From Lycorma delicatula (Eukaryota; Arthropoda; Insecta; Hemiptera; Fulgoridae), in contig NC_134457.1 of assembly GCF_047948215.1 (NCBI RefSeq), positions 14,854,626-14,918,625 on the forward strand: a stretch of 64,000 nucleotides of DNA, read 5' to 3'. Each line of letters begins with the position of its first letter. Position 1 is the first letter of the stretch. Below are positions 55,640 through 64,000 of the stretch, one piece after another. Under the pieces are notes generated by a model. The model had not been told where the DNA came from and did no database searches. It saw only the letters and a list, made by a program, of their open reading frames with translations. Both the position numbers and the translations under genes were made by a program.

Positions 55640-57850
55640 TCAAAGGCCAGAAATTATGCCCCAAAAACCAACAAGATTAAAAGAGGTAAACATAAACGAT
55701 AATAAAATCAAAATAATAACCCGATTTAAATACCTCGGAGAAATAACAAGAAACAACCTAAACGAAAAAACCTTGAACCAAATAAGAAGAAACAAACTAT
55801 CTAAAGCTCATAATGAACCCGTAGGGGAAGACTTTCGCCACTCGCTCCTTTTCGGGCTTTACGGAAGGTCATCTTCGAAACCTCGATTTTTGACGTATTC
55901 CAGTCCGCCTTGGCCAGGATGTGACCGATGCGAATCCCACGAGTGATATTCCCATAGGTGTACTACTATTTAATGAACTCAAAACAAAACATCTCACTGA
56001 GTCTTAAGCAAAATTAAAAATACATAACTAAACAAAGGAATTACCTACCCGTAGAAGGTAAGACTGAGTTCGACACACAACACGAGACATAAAAATATTA
56101 CACGGAACAATAACAACGCAGTAACATTGAAACAAAACAAGGGACAAGAACAACAAAAATATAATTTATAAAACAAAACACCAACAAAGATAAAATAAAA
56201 GAGAAATCCAAGCAGAGCTCTAAATCCCCTCAGCAATCCTTTCCTTTGCTAAGTACACTACAAAACTCTCCACTATTGTCCATTCGGCCTGGCTCCTCCA
56301 GTTTACACGGAGATCCAACGCCGACCAGATAAGATCAAGCCGACAGACGATCTCCGTACGCATTAACTCGTACTTCGACCACTCATAAAGATCATGGTAA
56401 GTGTTGTCCAACTGTCCACACTGAGGACACATCCGAGAATCTATCTGGCCGAATTTCTGCAGTCTATCCGTAAAATCACCATGGCCGGAAAGAAATTGCG
56501 TCACATATTTATTAGGGTGCATCCAAGAGGCGTCCTGTAAACCAACAGCATTTATAGGGAGATCATGTGTATAACGCCCACCAACTGTCTCATCCCATCT
56601 GGCCTGCCAGAAGGCATTGCCATGTTCAATTTCTCGAACTTTATAAGAAGTCAACTTACCGGACTTCTTAGCAACATGCCATTGCTGCTTCTCAAACGCA
56701 ATCAGGTCTATCGGTTTCACGCCTGTAATCACCAAGAGCAGCCATCAAAGAAGTGGATGAAGAGAGCTTCTACTTAACCTTTCCTATAAAAACTTACAAT
56801 TTAATTAAATTAAAACAGTTAGTGCCCCGTTGTGGCGTATTCCTGCTAGCCTATGAAGCATTAGCACCGAAAGGACTTCAGTGGACGGTCTGAAGGGGAA
56901 TTACGTCGGGAGGACAGGTTTCAAAAGCTTCGACTCCCGCGGTCGGACCATTAAATGGGTTCGAGAACGCTCGATCCGTAAAAACGAATTGAAATGCTAT
57001 TAAATCCGTCCTTAAAATTTAAAATATAAAAACTTAAAATTTAGACCCGTCATTAAAAATAAACCCTTAAAAACACGCCCGATCCTAGAATCACCCAGCA
57101 GCAAGGGACACCGTCCAGGTTCTGCGATTTGTAGGGAGAATTTGTGAAACTCCCGCCAACTTTGCATTCCATTCCATTCCAATCACCAAGACTGCCTTCC
57201 ATGAAATAGTACGGTAACTACCCGTTACCGGCTCAAAAATTAACCTGGTGCATTTACAATAAAAAATGCCTATCAATAAACGTAAAAATAAGACACTACA
57301 ACACAGTTATAAAACCAGAAGCCCCTTATGCAGCAGAAAACTCTTCCACCTGAACGAACAATCAAAGACAAACAGACTCCAGGAAATCGAAAGGAGAATT
57401 GGAAGAATCTGTATCAACAAAAGTACTAGAAAGACAGGCGGTGGATTATCATGCCCGACAAAGTCGTATAAAAAGAGTTAGAACCCATTACCGTGCGTAA
57501 GAGAAGACTAGGAAACGTTGGACATATCATGAGGATGCAAAATTCAAGTCTTCTGAGACAGCTAGTACAGTACTATTTCGACTCGAAAAATATCTACAAA
57601 AGATGTAGGTGGATGAGAGAAATAAGAGAGGATCTGAAGTAGATCGGTTTTATACCAACAGACATCACAGGTAAGAAAATTAAACAAGAAAATCTCAAGA
57701 ACAAAGCACTCACTAGAAAAAAACTCAGAACATGAACATTTTCAACACTAGAAAAGGCACAGAGATGGGAAAAAGAAGATCCGAAAAAGTACTGGGAGGA
57801 CTGCAAGGCCCGAACAGTCCCTTCGAAGCGACTTGGATTATGAAATAACT
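55640..57850 (+). pseudogene. LINE-F split by a LINE-J insertion
   Basis: Left part, 55640-55810: KIKIITRFKYLGEITRNNL then NQIRRNKLSKA. Right part, 57231-57850: KLTWCIYNKKCLSINVKIRH, HYNTVIKPEAPYAAEN, a frameshift to LFHLNEQSKTNRLQEIERRI, RKRRLGNVGHIMRMQNSSLL, RWMREIREDLK, KKYWEDCKARTVPSKRLG. The two parts join in frame (KLSKAQ then KLTW) if the insert 55811-57230 and one copy of the 5-bp repeat GCTCA (55806-55810, 57231-57235) are removed. The 5' two-thirds of the LINE is absent. It was therefore a LINE relic before the insertion, or became one later. Confidence 0.82.
55811..57230 (-). mobile_element. LINE-J derivative (R1/Jockey-like), inserted in LINE-F
   Basis: Contains on the minus strand a 171-codon open frame (56220-56735): MVITGVKPIDLIAFEKQQW, WQARWDETVGGRYTHDLPIN, TQFLSGHGDFTDRLQKFGQ and MCPQCGQLDNTYHDLYEWSK. 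This is the C-terminal Cys-rich domain region of R1-like LINEs. Upstream on the minus strand, 56780-57230 is non-coding and has no RT, so the copy seems to join 5' sequence directly to the last part of the ORF. 55811-56219 is the 3' UTR, with no poly-A. A 5-bp GCTCA repeat flanks it. Confidence 0.7.
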
Positions 57851-57952
57851 AAAGTGATCCTATGCGGTCATAAAATATAATAATAAATAACATGTGTGAA
57901 AGGCATTCATATAAGGTATGTGCTGCTTCACCGCACCGTGTAATAAGGCCGG

Positions 57953-58640
57953 TTTTACATCCTTGTACGAAGTAAAGGAAGTATTGCATTGGTTAAAAAT
58001 TTCGTTTTTCAAATTTCAACGGAAATATCCATTTTAACTAGTTTTGGTGTGACATCTGTACCTCACATAACTCAAAAAAGATTAGCCGTAGAATGTTGAA
58101 ATTTTGGGTTTAGGACTGTTGTATCATCTAGTTGTGTACCTCCCCTTTTGATTGCAATCAACTTAACCAAAAATGTCCAAAAAAGCCCAAAATCCAAACA
58201 AATTTCGATTTTGAACTTTTTCTTAACTGTAGTAATAAGCCCTCATTGAGAGAGCTTTTCAACGATATATCATAAGTGGTACTTATTTTCATTGGTTTCA
58301 GAGTTATAAGCAAATAAAATCTTAATTAATGAAATATTTCTGAAATTATTTTGAAATATTTTGTAATATTGGATCTTAAAAAGGGAAAGGCACATCGGTT
58401 CAAATCCGACTTCATTTCCTTTTTTTAACTTTTTTTTAAATTTAAATGCATTGATTTATTAATAATCATTAACCTGTGATTATAAAAAAAATTTACAGTA
58501 AATAATATTTCAATAACAATAAAAAAAAATATGAATAAAATCAGAAGTTATTATGAAATAAAATTTTATGTATTTTTAAAATGTGTATATGTAATTGAAT
58601 AATCGTACAAAGAAGTCATTTGGTGCCCAAATCAGACTTT
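57953..58640 (+). repeat. F1 interspersed repeat, copy C
   Basis: TTTTACATCCTTGTACGAAG, TGTACCTCCCCTTTTGATTG, GGCACATCGGTTCAAATCC, and end CGTACAAAGAAGTCATTTGG. The T-arm-like block is followed by CTTCATTTCCTTTTTTT. Confidence 0.75.
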
Positions 58641-59880
58641 TTTACAAACTCTATTAAACAATATACACTTACTTTCTGATCAAAAGAAATATATTTCATA
58701 ACAAAAGATTATTGTTCAACAAAAATTAAAAGACTATAAAGAACATTAGCAACAACACAACAAATGCGCGATTTTAAAAATCTACCAAAAATTCCAAATA
58801 TCTTAGTTTATGGGATGAGCTTTACAGCAACGCAGTTTAATCTATGAATACCTATAAATAATTTCAAACATTTCAGCCTACCTGATTAATAACGAAGATG
58901 CATAAAAGTAAATACGAGAAATGAAGCCAATGGCGTTAAGCAGGCACCCAGAAATCTTCGTTTGTTGCCCATGGCGTCATGCCACATAGAATGTGTTAAT
59001 GCAGTCCACTTTGTTGGAAACGAGGCATCATAATTATAAAGTGAATTCGGTAAGTTTGGAAAAATGTAAGATCACAACTCTATTACATACCTATTTTCCA
59101 AAAAATGACACTTTTTCACAATCAGAAAATATTCACAAGATAAAATCGATGTTTCGGTGAAAATACAAGATGATTAGTGTTCGATTTTCCAAACAAAAGA
59201 TATAACGGAGTTATTTGTCTTCCTGTTGTTTAAAATAGCATGGTAAATATCATCGGTAAAGTAAAGTCATAAACGTCTCATGAAAAGTCGATCGAATAAA
59301 ATCGAGTGTCTAATTTTTTATGCGATATGTACTTTACAAGCGAAATAAAAAAACAAACAATAATAATTAATCGGTTCGCAAACCAAGCTAATCAATACGC
59401 CTTGACATCGGAAGCCTGTAAGCAATGCAATACAATATGTTCAGTGCACCGTATAGTTTGATAATCTGACAATCGATTCACCGGCTCGTATAGGTTACTG
59501 TCATTTACATATACGTCTAATTATCCGCCTACATCAATATTACTGAATTAATAGAATCCATCACTTAGCAGCACAGATTGAATTTGTTTGACACAAAGCG
59601 AATAAAGGACAGTTTATTAACAATAATTATCGTTAATTTAAGTAAGTGTAATTTGTAATTCAGTTTCGAAGTAGACGAACCTATTCTATTTTTTTAATAA
59701 ATCCACTATTTTTAAACAATTTTCTGTACGTGAAGTGTTTTTTTACTTTTCTGTCATCGTCCATAAATTCTTTTCAATTGATAAATGATCTAGCTTTTCT
59801 AACATTATGCATTTGACCATGTTACGGGTTTCTCCCTTTTTATAAGAGTAGTTTCAAGCCAATCTTTTCCGGAAGGCATA

Positions 59881-59918
<38 letters not shown>

Positions 59919-60106
59919 CTTACTCGTGTAAGTGGCATAGCCGTTCTTAAAAAGCAAAAAAAAACTTTCGAGCCAGGCTTATTAGGAAAGGTTAGGAATA
60001 AAGACTCCATTTTCCTTCTTTCCTCAGTAAGTGTATTACCCTGTTATAGCATGAGCATACCGAGTCTACTGAAGCGCAAATGATATTTAGCCCCATTACG
60101 ACCACC
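58641..60106. other. AT-rich, (TA)n at 59885-59915, no gene
   Basis: Nothing recognised besides the microsatellite. Confidence 0.45.
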
Positions 60107-60165
60107 ATGGCCGACGACAGCGTCTTTACGTTACCAGGAAGGTTCTGGGTTCACTCGATCAGGAT
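60107..60165 (+). repeat. SINE2-like head fragment
   Basis: CCACCATGGCCGACGACAGC, GTCTTTACG, AAGGTTCTGGGTTC resemble a degenerate SINE2 head with a broken B box (GGGTTCACTCG). Low confidence. Confidence 0.3.
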
Positions 60166-61199
60166 TGGAATTTTTCCAATCCTTTTTTGAATTTTACAAA
60201 ATTCATCAATAAATGATTGTAATATAGTTTTAGCCTGTTGTTGTTTACTGGTTATATAAAAACATAAATTATTAATCTACTCAATACAGGAACTGGCTGT
60301 ATAATAAACTCTCAAAGAAAGTTACTTTGATTAGTTCCTATTGTATATCAGACCTTTTACATTCATGATAATCTATAAGAAAAAAAATAGGACAGATAGT
60401 ATAAAGCATGAGTCTTCAACCGCGGTCGGCGTTAAAGGATTTTGGATATACGAATTAAAAAAAAAAAAAAAAATACTTATAAACATCTATATTATTTTAT
60501 TAAATATTTATGTATCTATAAAATAAATGTGAAAGAATTAAAATATAAACCACTGAATATCAACGTTATTTAATTTCATTCATTATCTGTCAAGTTTGTA
60601 ATAAATGAACAGTAGTAATACACGCCGTAGAACTGAATTTAGTGAATACGTAACAGTTTAAGAATTTCCCAATCCAAATGGGCGTAACGTATTTTTCTTC
60701 CCAAATAGAAACTTTTTAAGTAAATAGTATAACTATTAATTAATGGATTATTACCTAAGAAAGGGTTTAAATATGATCAAATAAAAAAGTGCTAAAACAA
60801 AATTAAGAAAATCTTTCATTATTCAAAAATACTATATATTAAAATAGGTCCTTTTGGTTTAAGACGGAAGTATAGGCTTATAAAAGCAACATTCATATAT
60901 ATATATATATATATATATATACCCAATATATACATATATATTGGGTGAATCAAAAAGGACACTTCACAAATCAGGAATTATAAAAATGTTTTATTGGGAT
61001 AACAGATTCGGTTGAGGTCTCATTTTATAACAAATCTCTTCAAGTTTTAAGTGAGGTAGTTCATTAGTACCGAATTTGGCCACCAGCGTTGTCACCCATG
61101 TTATTAAAAATGATACATTTACTGGGCGAGAAGTGCTCGCTGTGTATATTGGTTTCACGAATTGCAGTCAGCAACTGCAGTTCAACGTAATTTTTGTTG
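60166..61199. other. AT-rich, (TA)n, palindrome, possible Tc1-like end
   Basis: (TA)n at 60893-60921 is followed by the palindrome ACCCAATATATA/TATATATTGGGT (60921-60946). GGTGAATCAAAAAGGACAC after it looks like the edge of a Tc1-like element, but no transposase was read. It ends at the F1 fragment. Confidence 0.4.
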
Positions 61200-61507
61200 G
61201 CTTATTACTGCTAAGAAAAACTCCAAAATCCAATTTTTTTTGATTTTGGGCTTTTTTGGACACTTTTGGTTCAGTCGATTGCAATCAAAAGGGGAGGTGC
61301 ACAACTAGATGTTACAGCAGTCCTAAATCCAAAATTTCAACATCCTACTGTTAATTTTTTTTGAGTTACGCGAGATTTATACAGACGTCACGCAGAAACT
61401 AGTCAAAATGGATTCAGGGATGGTCAAAATGGATATTTCCGTTGAAATCTGAAAACCTAAATTTTTCGCGATCATAATACTCCCTTTACTTCGACAAGGA
61501 GGTAAAA
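61200..61507 (-). repeat. F1 interspersed repeat, copy E, truncated
   Basis: CTTATTACTGC, TGCAATCAAAAGGGGAGGTG, TTTTTCGCGATCATAATACT and CTTCGACAAGGAGGTAAAAA. Only the first ~310 bp of the family is present. Confidence 0.72.
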
Positions 61508-61931
61508 ACCAGCTGATATATTAAACCCGGTTCTTATTGGTCAGAAGTTGAAAAGAGTAGCTTTTTTGATCGGTTGAATCGTAATGTATCGTAATGAAAA
61601 TCTATTTCATAAAAAAACCTTCATTATGATACAGGTTCCAGCCGCGTAATTCAAACGTTATAATACGGACGTAGAAAAAAAGATTATAAAAATCAGTGAC
61701 TTTCTAATTATTAAATAAAATAGCTTTGTTAAGTTGGATGTTACAAAAATTGTAGCTCCGCTTTATAATTTAACGCACAAAAACATAATTAATGTAACAT
61801 TAACTATAAATAATAATTAACTATCTCAGTTACATTAGAAACAAATTTATTCTACTGTACCATTTGGTCAGTAAATTTTTCTATGTTAACAATTATACTT
61901 TGTTAATATTACAATATTTATATATATATTA

Positions 61932-61977
<46 letters not shown>

Positions 61978-62156
61978 ACATACAAAACACAATAGTAGGG
62001 TTAAATCTTTGGAAGATTAATAATTCGTATTTAATAATAATAAAAAATGTAGGATTTTATTTTTGTTAAAATCTTTTTCCGGTTTGCCGGATTAAGTTTC
62101 ATTTAATTATTCAAATTTGTTTCCAGAAATTGAAGAAAAATCAATGAAAAGTTTCC
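61508..62156. other. AT-rich with (TA)n at 61938-61973
   Basis: No gene recognised. Confidence 0.45.
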
Positions 62157-63007
62157 TTTTACTTAACTCCATTCGCGATGGAAGCATGGCAGCTGGAATG
62201 GGACAACACGACTAAGGGAAAATCCTTGTATAAGTTAATACCGGATTTGGGGGAAGGTATGTCTTGAGATCGATTTTAAGAGCAACGGTGCTCACCAACC
62301 ACGCTAATTTCAACCAATATCTGTTTCGGTTCCGCCTGACAGCTGATGAGCTGTGCGTCTGCGGGGAGGTCCAGTCAAATGAACACCTAATGTTTGACTG
62401 CCCTGTTCGGGGGGGGGGGGGCAGAGACCGGGCCACCTTGGAACTTAGAGGTCAAGGGGAAAATTGGCCACTCATAAGTGGCGAGTCAATGTGGCGAGAG
62501 ACGCATAGTCGGACCGTGTGGGAGTCCTAGATGCGGTTGCTACGTTCAACCGACATCAGTAGTTTACCTAAGGGGAAAGACACTTACCGCACTACTGTGT
62601 GAAGCTAACCTAGAGATATATATGGCTGACCACCAGCCAATTAAGGCTCCAAGCGCTTTAGTACGGTGGACAGGTACTTGCTGACATTCAGCGACCTAGG
62701 CGTGGCAGCGAATTGCTGCCTAGATAAAATACATCTTATTATGGATGTCATATATATTTTAAGTAGTTGACGGGGTGTGCCTGCCCATTTTAGCAAATAT
62801 ATAATAAGTGAGCGGTTGGGACACCTAAGCCGATGGTATATAGAACCACGCTTAGTCCGCTCATGCTGTTACGTAAGCTCTAGGAGATATGTTAGGATAC
62901 TGGTCGCTAAACTGTTCGAGGCTCAGTTGCCGTTTGTGGCACAGACATTCGGTCTTATGCTTTAAGGCGACCGATTGGGGTGGTGGCGGGAGAAACTCTT
63001 TCAGTCA
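62157..63007 (+). pseudogene. LINE-J: R1/Jockey-like C-terminus and 3' UTR
   Basis: Plus strand: WQLEWDNTTKGKSLYKLIPD, a one-base shift near 62263, then ATVLTNHANFNQYLFRFRLT, ADELCVCGEVQSNEHLMFDC and PVRGGGG, matching the Cys/His-rich C-terminal block of R1/Jockey LINEs (CxCxEVQSxEHLxFxC). The G run at 62410-62421 is a likely slippage site. The 3' UTR (62665-62997) matches 28431-28766. The copy stops before the TCCGGCTCAGGGGAGG end seen at 28 kb, and poly-T follows. Confidence 0.78.
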
Positions 63008-63009
63008 CA

Positions 63010-63038
63010 TTTTTTTTTTTTTTTTTTTTTTTTTTTTA
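63010..63038. repeat. Poly-T run of about 28
   Basis: An uninterrupted T run just after a plus-strand LINE 3' UTR. A poly-A would be expected there if it were this LINE's tail. Confidence 0.9.
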
Positions 63039-64000
63039 TTAAAAAACTGAAAATTGGTTTATTTGTATACAATTTCAGTTTCAATTTATTCAGTATTTGA
63101 TATACTGAATAAAAAATTTAATTAATAATTAAAAGTAATCAGTACTAAGAAGAACGAAAAAAATTTGAAATTTGAAATCTTTTTAAATAACTGCTAGATA
63201 ACTACTGCGGGGACAGAAGTTTTGAGATCATCTAATAAACAGGGTTAGTTTGTAACTACTGTTGTGGACTGCCGTTCACAGTACTAAGAGCCAATTAATC
63301 ATTATCCTGCGACTGTGCATCCTCCGTAATACTTTATTACAGTTTTATTAACAAACATCCGTTTGTTAATGCCATAATAATAACAATTTTTCATTACCGT
63401 GCACACCTTAGTTTCTTTTAATGATTCAAGTTAAATTCACTCATCGAGCTACACTATCATAAGTGTTTTTTTAACAGTTGAACTAGGTTATTACGCAAAT
63501 GTAGATCCTAGTTGACAAATTATAATGACGATCAACATCCAGCTTTTATGAAATTCTATTAGTTTATACTCTTTCCTTCAACAGTAAGTAAAAATAATAT
63601 ATTAATTATAAAAGTATAGTAATTAAAAATCAATTTTGAAAAGAATTCCCTTCTCTTAATACTTTTGGACTTAGATGTTATCCAAACGAACACCACGGCC
63701 AGACTAATATGTCTACAGAAACTGGAATGGCAGCAATCGAAAGAGAAGACTTCACGCTACACAACTCTCGGTCGTACGAATTTGGCCAAACCTCATATGA
63801 CATTATTATCAAAAAAGGTTTATACTTAAAAAAATTATTACGTAATTAAATACTCGTATATTAATATACTCGTTTTGGTAAACTGAATAAGAAAATGTAT
63901 TAAATTCAATAGTAATTGCATTTAACGTGTTTTGAGGTAAAAAATTCGAAATTTCATTTAAATCGCTTAGTATGATTTACAATCATTTAGTCAAATAATT
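63039..64000. other. AT-rich, no gene recognised
   Basis: Nothing recognised. Confidence 0.45.

Noticed and set aside
1..64000. CRISPR arrays, bacterial operons, riboswitches
   Set aside because: No regularly spaced repeats, no Shine-Dalgarno-led gene clusters; retroelements, SINEs and DNA transposons show a eukaryotic nuclear genome.

Overview
This window reads as intergenic DNA from a large, AT-rich, repeat-filled animal genome. The mix of elements points to an arthropod, most likely an insect: several Tc1/mariner lineages, RTE-like and R1/Jockey-like LINEs, two or three tRNA-derived SINE families, and one short element with P-element-type ends. A hemipteran is a plausible guess, but nothing here settles the order. 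I found no convincing host protein-coding gene, rRNA gene, functional tRNA gene, CRISPR array or bacterial-type operon. Almost all open frames that encode recognisable protein are pieces of transposable elements, mostly broken.

I use working names for the repeats. LINE-R is an RTE/BovB-like family with three young 5'-truncated copies (about 8.0-8.9, 19.8-20.75 and 25.9-26.9 kb) and older relatives at 41.2-41.6 and 48.8-50.8 kb. LINE-F is an older non-LTR family (2.2-3.2, 6.0-8.0, 51.2-52.3 and 55.6-57.85 kb). LINE-J is an R1/Jockey-like family (34.2-35.5, 56.2-56.7 and 62.2-63.0 kb) with scattered 3'-end or internally deleted derivatives (0.9-1.2, 3.7-4.1, 28.1-28.8 and 29.9-30.2 kb). SINE1 has seven copies, all with clear target-site duplications (TSDs). 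SINE2 (types a and b) has a different tRNA-like head. F1, F2 and F3 are unclassified interspersed repeats, each present three to five times.

Layout. 0-10 kb: LINE, SINE and unclassified fragments, with a LINE-R copy inserted in an old LINE-F. 11-14.5 kb: a Tc1-like pseudogene with long inverted ends, two SINE1 copies, then a deleted mariner with both terminal inverted repeats (TIRs). 15.5-27 kb: F1/F2 repeats and two LINE-R copies. 28-30.6 kb: a dense nest (non-autonomous LINE derivative, SINE1 in the same target, Tc1-like remnant, LINE-J 3' end, SINE1). 31.2-32.7 kb: a P-element-like non-autonomous transposon. 34-37 kb: LINE-J, Tc1-like and mariner remnants. 39.5-45.3 kb: F2, F1 and two mariner pieces, one of them nearly intact. 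47-52.4 kb: a LINE cut up by a SINE and an F2, then a LINE-F flanked by 104-bp direct repeats. 55.6-57.85 kb: a LINE-F split by a LINE-J derivative. 58-64 kb: F1, microsatellites and a LINE-J 3' end.

The elements do not form a pathway. What links them is parasitism and nesting: SINEs share a 3' tail with an R1/Jockey-like LINE, and younger insertions sit inside older ones with readable TSDs, so a relative insertion order can be reconstructed. All identifications were made by eye from motifs; clade names are provisional.
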